A stretch of 64,000 nt of DNA, taken from the NCBI GenBank assembly GCA_963814435.1, contig CAWFCV010000012.1, forward strand, positions 115,995 through 179,994, given 5' to 3'. The stretch is from JAEUPI01 sp963814435. Lineage in GTDB: Bacteria; Pseudomonadota; Gammaproteobacteria; Burkholderiales; Burkholderiaceae_C. Shown here piece by piece: positions 27,056-36,587 of the stretch. Both the position numbers and the translations under genes were made by a program. The first letter of the stretch is position 1; the number at the start of each line of letters is the position of its first letter. The notes under the pieces are model-generated. The model did no database searches, was not told where the DNA came from, and worked only from the letters and a program-made list of their open reading frames with translations.

Positions 27056-27074
27056 CCGGGGCTCGAGGCCCCGG
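27056..27074 (-). terminator. GC hairpin downstream of proximal fliC
   Basis: CCGGGGCTCGAGGCCCCGG is a near-perfect inverted repeat about 30 bp after the fliC stop at 27,104. No clear T-run follows on the minus strand, so it may be a weak or processing hairpin rather than a strong intrinsic terminator. Confidence 0.4.
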
Positions 27075-27103
27075 GATGGATCTGCGTGCTTGGCTGCGCG
27101 AAC

Positions 27104-27912
27104 TTAGTTGCGCAACAGCGTGAGCACCTGGTTGGGCAGCTGGTTGGCCTGGGCCACCATCGCCGTGCCGGCCTGCTGCAGGATCTGCGCGCGCGCCAGG
27201 TTGGCCGTCTCGGCCGCGTAGTCGGCGTCCATGATGCGGCCGCGCGCCGCGCTCTGGTTCTCGCCGGTGATCTGCAGGTTGGCGATCGCGAACTGGAACC
27301 GGCTCATCGCGGCACCGTAGGTGGCGCGGTTGGTGGAGATCGAGTCGAGCGCGGTGTCGATCGCCGCCAGCGCGGTCGAGGCAGTGCCGGCGGTGGTGAT
27401 GTCGCCGCCCACCGTGGTCACCGTCGCGGTGGTGATGGTCAGCGTGTCGCCGTTGTTCGGGCCGATCTGGAACGTCTTGCTGCCCGCGCCGGCGCCGACG
27501 ATGGCCGTGCCGTTGAACTTGGTCTGCGCGGCGATGCGCGTGATTTCGGCCGACAGCTGCTGGTATTCGGTGTCCAGGTTGGCGCGGTCACCGGTGCCGT
27601 TGGAGCCGTTCTGCGCCTGCACGGCCAGCTCGCGCATGCGCTGGAACGACGTCGGTCATCGTGGCCAGCGCGCCTTCGGCGGTCTGCGCCAGCGAGATGC
27701 CGTCGTTGGCGTTGCGGATCGCCACGTTGATGCCGCGCATCTGCGCGTTCATGCGGTCGGCGATGGCCAGGCCGGCCGCGTCGTCCTTCGACGAATTGAC
27801 GCGCAGGCCCGACGACAGGCGCTGCATCGAGACGGCCAGCGAACTCCTTCGACATGTCCAGGTTGCGCTGCGCGTTCAGCGACGAGACGTTGGTGTTGAT
27901 GGTCTGGGGCAT
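27104..27912 (-). CDS. fliC: flagellin FliC, proximal copy (two frameshifts)
   Basis: Starts MPQTINTNVSSLNAQRNLDM after an AAGGAG Shine-Dalgarno. One extra T near 27,843 (GAGTTCGCTG) and one extra base near 27,650 (GACGTCGTTCC) break the frame. Corrected, the protein is 268 residues: N-terminal D0/D1 (MQRLSSGLRVNSSKDDAAGL, AIADRMNAQMRGINVAIRNA), a short centre (AQTKFNGTAIVGAGAGSKTF) and C-terminal D1/D0 ending NQLPNQVLTLLRN. It lacks large outer domains. Upstream I see only a weak sigma-28-like sequence (GCCGAAGA near 27,997-28,004). Confidence 0.93.
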
Positions 27913-28080
27913 GCGCACTCCTTGCAGGATTCCAATTGCGGCGGGCGATTGCCCACCGCGTCAGGCCACGCGGAGGTGCGGCCTGCCTGGACGGAGTTCT
28001 TCGGCACGTTGCGGCGTCTCGACATCGCGGCGAAATGCGGCGGCCGAGTCGGCCAGTTCGATGCCGCGCCGTGCCAAACG

Positions 28081-28106
28081 AAAAAGGCCACCCCGGGGGG
28101 CGGCCT
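28081..28106 (-). terminator. intrinsic terminator after distal fliC
   Basis: Read on the minus strand: AGGCCGCC-CCCC-GGGGTGGCCT hairpin followed directly by TTTTT, 47 bp after the stop of the distal flagellin gene. It separates the two fliC transcripts. Confidence 0.8.
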
Positions 28107-28152
28107 GGCTTCGAAACGCGGCGGCGTCGCGAGCCGCGTCGGCGGTGACCGA

Positions 28153-28958
28153 TCAGCGCAGCAGCGCCAGCACCTGGTTGCGGCAGCTGGTTGGCCTGCG
28201 CCACCATCGCGCTGCCGGCCTGTTGCAGGATCTGCGCACGCGACAGGTTCGCCGTTTCCGAAGCGAAGTCGGCGTCCATGATGCGGCCGCGGGCGGCGCT
28301 CTGGTTCTCGCCGGTGATCTGCAGGTTGCTGATCGCGAACTGGAAGCGGCTCATCGCGGCACCGTAGGTGGCGCGGCTGGTGGTGATCGTGTCCATCGCG
28401 GTGTCGAGCGCGGCCACCGCCGTCGAGGCGTTGGCGGCCGTCGTCAGGTCGCCGGCCACCGTGGTCACCGCGGCGGTGGTGATCGTCAGCGTGTCGCCGT
28501 TGTTGGCACCGACCTGGAACACTGTGGCGCCGGCGCCGGCACCGACGATGGCCATGCCGTTGAACTTGGTCTGCGCGGCGATGCGGGTGACTTCGGCCGA
28601 CAGCTGCTGGTATTCCGTGTTCAGGTTGGCGCGGTCGCCGGTGCCGTTGGTGCCGTTCTGGGCCTGCACCGCCAGTTCACGCATGCGTTGCAGCACGTCG
28701 GTCACGGTGGCCAGCGCGCCTTCAGCGGTCTGCGCCAGCGAGATGCCGTCGTTGGCGTTGCGGATCGCGACGTTGATGCCGCGGATCTGGGCATTCATGC
28801 GGTCGGCGATCGCCAGGCCGGCGGCGTCGTCCTTCGCCGAGTTGACGCGCAGGCCGGAAGACAGGCGCTGCATCGAGATGGCCAGCGATGCCTTGGACGT
28901 CGTCAGGTTGCGCTGCGCATTCAACGACGACGACGTTGGTGTTGATGGTCATCGGCAT
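28153..28958 (-). CDS. fliC: flagellin FliC, distal copy (two frameshifts)
   Basis: 267 residues after correction. Start MPMTINTNV (28,958; a second ATG is at 28,952) after GAAGGAG. One extra G near 28,932 (GTCGTCGTCG for GTCTCGTCG) and one extra C near 28,176 (CCGCAACCAG for CCGAACCAG) break the frame. The body is very close to the proximal copy (MQRLSSGLRVNSAKDDAAGL; AQTKFNGMAIVGAGAGATVF), with differences mostly in the middle, and ends NQVLALLR. It has the strong sigma-28 promoter and its own terminator, so it is probably the main expressed flagellin. Confidence 0.93.
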
Positions 28959-29146
28959 GATGAAGAACTCCTTCAGGTTGAAAATCCGGCTACTGCCGGC
29001 GTCGAACCGGCCTGGCAGGCTCGCTCCGACCTGCCAGCCAACCGTCCCGCCACCGGCACCGCCCGCGCCAGTCGCGTTGCGCGTCCTCGCTGCTCGCATT
29101 GGCCGTCTAACCGGACCACGTCCCCTTCGGGGCGCGTTGCAAGCCT

Positions 29147-29172
29147 TATCGGAGCCGGTGAGCGGAACTTGA
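29147..29172 (-). promoter_or_regulatory. sigma-28 (FliA) promoter of distal fliC
   Basis: Minus strand TCAAG (29,172-29,168), 13-14 bases, TCCGATAA (29,154-29,147), a near-exact FliA promoter. It leaves a leader of about 180 nt before fliC. Confidence 0.85.
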
Positions 29173-29295
29173 GGGTGCTTTCGGCGCCAGCTTCCGGCGA
29201 TCGGGTCGTGAAGCGAGTTCCGACCGCGCAGCGAACTGGCCTGCGAATGCGGCACTGTTCCCGCTTTGAGCGTCCGGGGCGCGGCGCTGCACACA

Positions 29296-30424
29296 ATGGC
29301 GCATGGCCTCGCATTCGCCCTGGTGATGATCGTGCGCGACGAGGCGCGCTGCATCGAGCGCTGCCTGCGCAGCGCACGCGCCTGGGTCGACACGATGATC
29401 GTGCTCGACACCGGCTCGAGCGACGACACCGCGCGCGCGCGCCGCGCGCGCGGGCGCGCAGGTGCATCACGGCAGCTGGAACGACGACTTCGCCGCCGCG
29501 CGCAACGCTGCGCTGGACCTGTCGGACGCCGACTGGTCGGCTGGTGCTCGATGCCGACGAGTGGATCGCGCGGCGGCGCCGAGTCGCTGGCCGCGCTGCG
29601 CGGCCAGCCGCCGGACTTCCTGGGCGTCGTGACGGTCAGCAACCTGTTCGGTGGCCGAGGCAGCCGCGGTGGCCGAGTCGCCGAGCTGGATTGCCGCGCA
29701 TGCTGCCGCGCGGCGTGCGCTACGGCGGGCGCATCCACGAGCAGCCCGATTCGGCCGCTGCCGCGCCGGCGCCTGCCGCTGCAGGTCCGGCCACGATGGC
29801 TATCTTGAGGCCGTGATGCGGGCCAAGCGCGGCCGCAACCAACGGTTGCTGCAGCGGCGCTGGCCGAGCAGCCCGACGACGCCTATCTGCACTACCAACT
29901 TGGCAAGGACCTCGAGCTGCGCGGCGACTACGCGGCGGCGCTGCCGCACTACGAGCAGGCGCATTGTCCGGCGCGCGTGCGGGCGACGCGTGGCGGCACG
30001 ACCTGGTGCTGCGCCTGCTCTTCACGCTGAAGAAGAACCGGCCGCTTCGAGCCGGCGCTGGCGCTGGCGCAGGCCGAGGCGCCGCGCTGGAGCGAATCGC
30101 CCGACTTCTACTTCGCGCTCGGCGACCTGCTGCTCGATTGGGCGGCCACCGAGCCCGCGCGCGGCGCAGCGCTGGTGCCGCTGATCGAATCCAGCTGGCA
30201 GCGCGCGCTGGCCATCGGCGAGCGGCCCGACCTGCCGGACAGCGTGCGCGGACGCGGCAGCTTTCTCGCGGCGCACAACCTGGCCGTGCTCCACGCCGGC
30301 CTGGGCCGCGAAAGCCGAGGCCAGCCGGTGGCGTGCCCGCGCAGTCGCGATGGGCGGCGGCCCGATGCCAGCGATCGCGCTGAGCTGGCTGCGCAAGCGG
30401 GCCCTGTTCGTGGCGTTGCGTTAG
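29296..30424 (+). CDS. family 2 glycosyltransferase with TPR tail (multiple frameshifts)
   Basis: The N-terminus MAHGLAFALVMIVRDEARCI then VLDTGSSDDTA and, after frame changes, RLVLDADEW give the GT-A fold with its DAD metal-binding motif, as in GT2 enzymes of the 'TPR-GT' type. MLPRGVRYGGRIHEQ is the typical downstream acceptor region. The C-terminal half is TPR-like (DDAYLHYQLGKDLELRGDYA; SPDFYFALGDLLLDW). At least five single-base shifts occur (for example GACTGGTCGGCTGG for GACTGGCGGCTGG near 29,535), stepping the frame monotonically forward. First gene of the glycan island, divergent from fliC; a flagellin glycosyltransferase is the best inference. Confidence 0.75.
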
Positions 30425-30467
30425 CGCTTGGCCCGCTAGGCTGGCAGGGCAGCTCGAGAACTTTCGC

Positions 30468-32462
30468 ATGACACTTGCCTTGCCCGATCCGCCGCCGCTG
30501 AACGCGCGCACGCATCGTCACGCCAGCGCCGCGCCTACCGCCGCTGGCTGGACGGCCGCGCGCTCGCGCGCGCGCGAGCAGTGGCCGCCCGCCGCACGGG
30601 CCTACGAACAGGCCGCCGATTTGGTCGGCGACGCGGCCTATGCACTGGCCGCCGCGCACGCGGCCATCAAGGCCGGGCAGTCCAGGCGTGCGCTGGCGCG
30701 GCTGCAGCGCCTGCGCAAGCAGCACCGCGAGCTGACGATCGCCTACACGCTGGAGTCGCATGCCCAGCTCGAGCTCGGCCGCGCTGCCGACGCCGTGGCC
30801 GTGCTGCAGGCGCTGCCGGCCAGGCGGCGCGCGACCACGTCTACCACGTCTCGCTGGCGGTCGCGCTGCAGCGCTGCGGCCGGCACGACGAGGCCGTGCA
30901 TCGCTTTCATGCAGGCGCTGGCGCTGAAGATCGACGACGCCGTCGCGCACTTTCGCCTGGGCATGTCGTTCAAGGACCTCGGCATGAAGGCCGAAGCCGC
31001 CGAATGCGTGCGCACCGCGCTTGCTGCTCGGCCTGGGCACCAGCGAGCTGTCGGCGCGCGCGCTGCTCGTCTTCCTGGAGCGCGAGGCCTGCCGCTGGGC
31101 GCGCGGCGCGAGGCCGAGATGGCGCACGCTGCGCGCTGCCGTGCGCGCCGCGCCCGACGGCGCGGCGATCGAGACCGGCGCCTTCGTGCATGCCGTGCTG
31201 GTGGACGATCCGCTCGAGCAACGCCGAGGTGGCATCGCTCTACGCCCGCCACCTGGCAGCGGCGATGTGCGGCGCTGCCGCGCCGCGCGGCCAAGGCCCA
31301 CGCCGGCCGGCTGCGCATCGGCTACCTGTCGGCCGACTTCCACCAGCACGCCACCAGCCAGCTGATGGTGCAGATGTTCGAGTCGCACGACCGCGAGCGT
31401 TTCGAGGTCACGCTGTTCTCCGCCGGCGCTCGACGATGGCAGCGCGATGCGCCGGCGCATCGTCGCCGCGGCCGAACACTTCGACGACCTGCGCGGCCGC
31501 ACCACGCACGACGATGGCGCGCCGCATCCGCGAACCGAGCATCGACATCCTGGTCGACGTGAAGGGCGCCACCTACGGCACGCTGATGCCGGTGCATGGC
31601 CTAGCGCGCCGCGCCGCTGCAGGTGAACTGGCTCGGCTTTCCCGGCACCAGCGGCGCCGACTACATCGACTACCTGATCGGCGACCCGGTCGCTCACGCC
31701 GCTGGACCACGCCGCGCACTTCAGCGAGAAGCTCGCGCAGATGCCGCACTGCTACCAGCCCAACGACAGCGCAGCGTGCGCGTGCCGCTCGCCGACCCGG
31801 CGCGCCGACTGGGGCGCTGCCGGACGACGCGCTGGTGCTGTGCGGCTTCCACCAGTCGTACAAGATCTCGCAGGCGGTGTTCGACACCTGGTGCCGCATG
31901 CTGCACGCGCGTGCCGCGGCGCGGTGCTGTGGCTGCTGCGCTGGAACGCCAACGTGCAGGCGGCGCTGGTGGCGGCCGCCGCGCAGCGCGGCATCGCCGC
32001 CGAGCGCCTGCGTGTTCGCGCCCGTGCTGCCGGCCGACCAGCACCTGACGCGGCTGGCCTGCGCCGACCTGTTCCTCGACGCCTGGCCGTGCAATGCCCA
32101 CACCACCGCCGGCGAGGCGCTTGTGGGCCGGCGTGCCGGTGGTCACGGTGATCGGCGAGACCTTCGCGCAGCGCGTCGCGGCCAGCCTGCTGCACTGCGG
32201 CCGGCCTGGACGAGCTGGTTTGCACGCGATGCCGAGCAGTACGAGCGCATCGTGGTGCAGCTGGCCGGCGACCCGTCGCGGCGCAGCGGCCTGCGTGAAC
32301 GCCTGGTCGCCCAGCGCGACACCCATCCGCTGTTCGACGGCGCGCGCTTCGCGCGCGACATCGAGGCGCTGTACGCAGCGCATGTGGGCGCGCGCGACGG
32401 CCGGATTGCCGCCCGACCACCTGCCGGCCGAGCCCGGGCCGGTGGCGCTCTCGACGCGCTGA
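30468..32462 (+). CDS. TPR + GT41 O-GlcNAc-transferase-like (OGT/SPINDLY family) protein (many frameshifts)
   Basis: N-terminal TPRs (AAAHAAIKAGQSRRALARLQ; HVSLAVALQRCGRHDEAVH; AHFRLGMSFKDLGMKAEAAE) lead to the GT41 catalytic region: RIGYLSADFHQHATSQLM with the conserved H, SIDILVDVKGATYGTLMPV, NWLGFPGTSGADYIDYLIGD, QMPHCYQPND, LVLCGFHQSYKIS, and LFLDAWPCNAHTTAGEALW then GVPVVTVIGETFAQRVAASL. All are hallmarks of OGT/SPY enzymes that transfer GlcNAc or related sugars to Ser/Thr. About ten shifts break the frame, yet every motif survives. The stop is TGA 32,462. Next to flagellin genes, protein O-glycosylation of FliC is the likely role. Confidence 0.8.
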
Positions 32463-32578
32463 TATGCCGGGGCAACACCCGCCAAATCGCGGGCTCGGCG
32501 GGCCGCGCTCGCGCCTACGCTGACGCACAGGCTCGCATTGCGCGGGCGTCTCCCGCATCCACAGAAAGGCGGCTGGCG

Positions 32579-34107
32579 ATGAGCGCGATTCCCACGATCC
32601 ACATCTGCATCGTGCAGCCGCTGGGCTACGTGCATTCGCTGGGCTTCGTCGACCAGGCGCGCTACTTCCGCCACCAGTTCCGCCGCTTCGGCGCCACGGT
32701 GTCGATCGCCAAGAACCGCCTGCGCCACGACGCGGTGAACTTCGTGCTCGGCGCCCACCTCGGCTTCGACGCCACGCTGAGGCAGCGCTACAGCTGCGTC
32801 TTCGTCAACCTGGAGCAGCTGGGCGAGGGCGGCGCGAGCCGTGTCGGCCGACTACCTGGCCGCTGCTCAAAGGCTCGGCGGTGGTCGACTACGACGCCGA
32901 CAACGTGCCCGCGTACGCGGCCGACCCGCTCGACGTGCCGGTGGTGCCGATGCTCTTCGCGCCGTACCTGGTGCCGGATCTGTCGCTGCCGCTGCCGGAG
33001 CGCCCGATCGACCTGCTGTTCGTCGGCAGCATGAACCCGCGCCGTCGCGCCTGGATCGACCGCATCGAGGCGCAGGGGCTGCAGGTCGCGTGTTCGACTC
33101 GCCGCTGTACGGGCAGGAGCGCGACCACTTCATCGCGCAGGCCAAGGCGGTGATCAACGTGCACTTCTACGCGAGCAGCCGCTTCGAGCAGGCGCGGGTG
33201 GCGCATTGCCTGTCGCTGGGCACGCCGGTGATCGCCGAGCGCACCGCCGGCACGCGGCCGCATCCCGCGTTCGAGGACAGCGTGTGCTGGGTCGAGAGTC
33301 GACGGCTCGAGCGAGTTCTTCGCGACGTTGTTCGGCACGCCGGCGTTCTACGAGCGGGCGCAGCGCGGCATCGAACGCTTCCGCGCCTTCGACCCGATCG
33401 AGGCCTATGCCGACCTGCTGGCCTTCGCGTCCGGCTTCGGCCGCGCCCACCACGAGCGCCGCCCGAGCGAGCCGTGGCGGCCCACGCGCATCCACCTCGG
33501 CTCCGGCAAGGACTACCAGAGCGGCTGGCTCAACCTCGACGTGCTGGAGCGCGCCTTGCCGGACCTGGTGCTCGATTTGTCGCAGCCGCTCGAGCTGCCG
33601 CTGCGTGCGCAGGCGCCGGCTGCCGGGCCGGTCGAGATGGCCGCGGGGCAGTTCGAGACGATCGCCGCCAACAACGTGCTCGAGCACGTGCGCGACCTGC
33701 CGTGCCTGATGAGCAATTGCCTGGCGCTGCTGCGCACCGGCGGCCGCCTGGTAATCGAGGTGCCCTACGAGCACGCGCCCACCGCCTGGCAGGACCCGAC
33801 GCACCTGCGCGCGATGAACGAGAACTCGTGGCTCTACTACACCGACTGGTTCTGGTACCTCGGCTGGTTCGAGCATCGTTTCGCGGTCGAGCAGTTCGGC
33901 TACAAGGACATCGAGCTGCGCGAGTCGCCGCGCGAGCGCGCGGCCTTCATGCGGGTGGTGCTGACGAAGGTGGAGACCACGCTGCGCGAGCGCATGACGG
34001 CGCACACGATGGCCGCGCAACTGGACATCCCCGACGACGCGGTCGATGCGTCGTGGGCCTATCGCAGCATGGTGGCCGCGCCGGCAGCGGCGCCGGCACT
34101 GGCCTGA
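32579..34107 (+). CDS. GT-B glycosyltransferase fused to SAM-dependent methyltransferase (four frameshift sites)
   Basis: N-terminal half (about 1-270) is glycosyltransferase-like: HICIVQPLGYVHSLGFVDQA, VVPMLFAPYLVPD, RPIDLLFVGSMNPRRRAWI and AKAVINVHFYASSRFEQARV with SLGTPVIAERTAGT, as in DUF3880-like GTs. The C-terminal half is a class I methyltransferase: RIHLGSGKDYQSGWLNLDV, FETIAANNVLEHVRDLP, LLRTGGRLVIEVPYEH. Shifts at about 32,843, 32,862, 33,088 and 33,303 fall in the first half (for example GAGAGTCGACGG for GAGAGCGACGG). About 508 residues when corrected. A two-domain enzyme could add and then methylate a sugar. Confidence 0.72.
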
Positions 34108-34120
34108 AGGCGCGTCTGCG

Positions 34121-34876
34121 ATGCCTGCGCCGCTGTCTCGGTTCGAGCAGCTCGATTTCGACGGCTTTCGCTCGCTGGCCGCCGACCCCGGCCTGAGTCG
34201 ACACGAGAAGGTCGGGTTTCCCGACCGCTATCGCGAGGGCCGCGAAGACGCGATCTTTCGCGACATCGCGGCCAAGCTGGGGCTGGCGCAGTTGCACCGC
34301 GGCACCGTGCTGGAGATCGGCCCCGGCTGCAGCCGGCTGCCCGAGATGCTGATCGAGCAATGCGCGCGCAGCCAGAACCGGCTGCTGCTCGTCGACAGCG
34401 CCGAGATGCTGGCCCTGCTGCCCGATGCCCCGCACGTGCACCGGTTCGCCGGCGCGTTTCCCGATGCCATCCGCGCCGAACGCGCGGCGCTGGCCGGGCG
34501 CGTCAACGCGATCCTCGCCTACAGCGTGCTGCAGTACGTGTTCGCCGAGGGCAACCTGTTCGACTTCGTCGACACCTGCCTCGGGCTGCTGGCAGAGGGC
34601 GGGCAACTGCTGCTCGGCGATGTGCCCAATGCCGCGATGCGCAAGCGGTTCTTCGACAGCGCGGCGGGACACGCCTCGCACCGCCAGTACACCGGCCGCG
34701 ACGAGCCGCCGGTGGTGTCGTTCAACCGGCTCGAGCCCGGCGTGATGGACGACAGCGTGGTTCTCGCCGTGCTCGCGCGTGCGCGCGCGCAGGGGTTTCA
34801 CGCCTGGGTGTTGCCGCAGGCCGATGACCTGCCGATGGCCAACCGGCGCGAGGACATCCTGATCCGCCGGCCCTGA
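34121..34876 (+). CDS. class I SAM-dependent methyltransferase
   Basis: 251 residues, intact. GTVLEIGPGCSRLPEMLIEQ is motif I, NRLLLVDSAEMLALL motif II, AILAYSVLQYVFAEGNLF motif post-II and LAEGGQLLLGDVPN motif III. Probably acts on a nucleotide sugar, glycan or amino group in the island's product. Starts 14 bases after the fused GT-methyltransferase; co-transcribed. Confidence 0.82.
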   Translation: MPAPLSRFEQLDFDGFRSLAADPGLSRHEKVGFPDRYREGREDAIFRDIAAKLGLAQLHRGTVLEIGPGCSRLPEMLIEQCARSQNRLLLVDSAEMLALLPDAPHVHRFAGAFPDAIRAERAALAGRVNAILAYSVLQYVFAEGNLFDFVDTCLGLLAEGGQLLLGDVPNAAMRKRFFDSAAGHASHRQYTGRDEPPVVSFNRLEPGVMDDSVVLAVLARARAQGFHAWVLPQADDLPMANRREDILIRRP

Positions 34877-34887
34877 CGAGAAACACC

Positions 34888-35562
34888 ATGAACCAACGCA
34901 AACTGATCGTGATCGGCGACTCCGCGTTCGCCGAGATCGCCCGCGAGTACTTCGACGCCGACTCCGACTACCGGGTGGTCGCGTTCGCGGTCGAGCAGGC
35001 GTTTCGCCGCCGCGACGAGCTGCACGGCCTGCCGGTGGTGGATTTCGAGACGCTGGCGGCGGACTTCGCCCCGGCCGAGCACAGCGTGTTCGTCGCGGTC
35101 ACCTACACGCAGCTCAATCGCCTGCGCGCGCGCCTGTCGCAGGCGGCCAAGGCACGCGGCTACGCGCTGGCGTCGTACGTGAGCTCGCGGGCCTTCGTCT
35201 GGCGCAACGTGCAGCTCGGCGAGCACTGTTTCGTGTTCGAGGACAACACGCTGCAGCCCTTCGTTCGCGTCGGCGACAACGTCGTGCTGTGGAGCGGCAA
35301 TCACATCGGCCACCATTCAACGATCGGCGACCACTGCTTCATCTCGTCGCACGTGGTGGTGTCGGGCTTCTGCCGGATCGGAGCCAGCAGCTTCCTCGGC
35401 GTCAACGCCACGCTGGCCAACAACGTGACGCTCGGTCGCGACAACTGGATCGGGCCGAACACCGTGGTGATGAAGGACACCGCCGATGGCGCCCTGTTCA
35501 AGACCGAGCAGCCCGAACCCGCGCGCGTGAGCGCGACGCGATTCTTCAAGGTCGCGGCGTGA
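34888..35562 (+). CDS. left-handed beta-helix acyltransferase, PglD/NeuD-like
   Basis: 224 residues. N-terminal Rossmann-like PglD_N domain (KLIVIGDSAFAEIAREYFDA) and a C-terminal hexapeptide-repeat left-handed beta helix (VRVGDNVVLWSGNHIGHHST, ISSHVVVSGFCRIGASSFLG, ANNVTLGRDNWIGPNTVV). Enzymes of this build N-acetylate amino sugars such as UDP-4-amino sugars or O-acetylate sialic acids, using a histidine in the HIGHHSTIG region. With the downstream ketoisomerase and aminotransferase it can complete an N-acylated amino-sugar. Confidence 0.85.
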   Translation: MNQRKLIVIGDSAFAEIAREYFDADSDYRVVAFAVEQAFRRRDELHGLPVVDFETLAADFAPAEHSVFVAVTYTQLNRLRARLSQAAKARGYALASYVSSRAFVWRNVQLGEHCFVFEDNTLQPFVRVGDNVVLWSGNHIGHHSTIGDHCFISSHVVVSGFCRIGASSFLGVNATLANNVTLGRDNWIGPNTVVMKDTADGALFKTEQPEPARVSATRFFKVAA

Positions 35563-35571
35563 GCGCTGCTC

Positions 35572-35660
35572 GGCCGCTGCAAGGGCGCCCGCTCCCCAAA
35601 ATGCCACGAGGGGCCGCTGACGGGGCGAGGGGGGCAAGCGCATCGTGCCCAGGGGGCGGT
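35572..35660. repeat. GC-rich intergenic repeat, copy 3
   Basis: Spacer between the acyltransferase and the beta-propeller gene with alternating C- and G-runs (GGGCGCCCGCTCCCC, CGAGGGGGGCAAGCG, CCCAGGGGGCGG), like the other spacer repeats in the window. No gene; ends directly at the next start codon. Confidence 0.4.
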
Positions 35661-36587
35661 ATGAAATGGGCCAAGCATGGCGTCGTCTGGCGGCCCGATG
35701 GCCGCCTGCCCTGGGCGCGCACACACGCCACCTGCCCGACCCCGCACAGGCGCGCCGACGGTGCGCTGCGCCTGTTCGTGCAATGCCGCGATGACCGCGG
35801 CGTCGGGCGCATCGGCTGGGTCGACGTCGACCCGGGCGATCCGCGCCGGGTGCTGCGCGCCGCGACCCATCCGGTGCTGGACGTCGGCGCGCCCGGTTGC
35901 TTCGACGACAACGGCGTGTTTCCGGCCTCGGTGGTGCGCCTGGACGACGGGCGCCTGTACCTCTATTACGTCGGCTTCGAGCTGTGCCATCACATCCGGT
36001 ACCGCCTGCTGAGCGGCGTGGCGGTGAGCGACGATGACGGCGACACGTTTCGCCGGCTTCGGCCGACGCCGGTGCTCGAACGCTCGGCGCAGGAATTGCA
36101 CTTCCGCTGCGCACCTTTCGCGGTGCGTGCCGGCGGCGCGTTTCGCATGTGGTACGTGGCCGGCAGCCGGTGGGAAATGGTTGGCGGCAAGGCCATGCCG
36201 GTCTACGACCTGCGCTACCTCGAGTCCGCCGACGGCCTGACGTGGCCGGGGCAGGGTCAGCCGGTGCTGGCGATGGACCCGATGCGCGAGCACGGGCTGG
36301 GGCGACCATTCGTGGTGGCCACGGCGCAGGGCTTTCGCATGCACTACTCGATTCGCCAGCGCGAGCCGGCGTGCTACCGCCTCGGGATGGCGCGCTCCAG
36401 CGACGGACAGCAGTGGCACCGCGCCGACGCCGACCTGGCCCTGGATGCCGACCCCGGGCAATGGGATGCGCTGGCCATGTCGTACAGCTGCGAAGTGACC
36501 TTGCCCGGCGCCGGTACCTGGCTCCTCTACAACGGCAACGACTTCGGCGTCGACGGCTTCGGCGCAGCGCGACTGCTGGAGTGCTGA
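35661..36587 (+). CDS. five-bladed beta-propeller protein, GH43/GH32-like
   Basis: 308 residues. Repeating blade-like strands: GCFDDNGVFPASVVRLDDG, LYLYYVGFELC, VAVSDDDGDTF, FRMWYVAGSRW, YLESADGLTWP, GLGRPFVVATAQGFRMHYSI, MARSSDGQQWHRAD and TWLLYNGNDFGVDGFG. Such proteins are common in polysaccharide and protein-glycosylation loci; some are glycosidases, some have lost catalysis. I cannot assign catalytic acids with confidence. It ends TGATG, overlapping the next gene. Confidence 0.68.
   Translation: MKWAKHGVVWRPDGRLPWARTHATCPTPHRRADGALRLFVQCRDDRGVGRIGWVDVDPGDPRRVLRAATHPVLDVGAPGCFDDNGVFPASVVRLDDGRLYLYYVGFELCHHIRYRLLSGVAVSDDDGDTFRRLRPTPVLERSAQELHFRCAPFAVRAGGAFRMWYVAGSRWEMVGGKAMPVYDLRYLESADGLTWPGQGQPVLAMDPMREHGLGRPFVVATAQGFRMHYSIRQREPACYRLGMARSSDGQQWHRADADLALDADPGQWDALAMSYSCEVTLPGAGTWLLYNGNDFGVDGFGAARLLEC

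Noticed and set aside
27997..28022. Sigma-28 promoter for the proximal fliC
   Set aside because: Only a GCCGAAGA-like -10 with a -35 at wrong spacing; not convincing enough to list.
29296..33310. Possibility that the dense frameshifts in the glycosyltransferase genes are phase-variation tracts or programmed frameshifting
   Set aside because: The sites are scattered, are not in long homopolymers or tandem repeats, occur many per gene, and the same error type hits conserved flagellar genes such as fliG and fliM.
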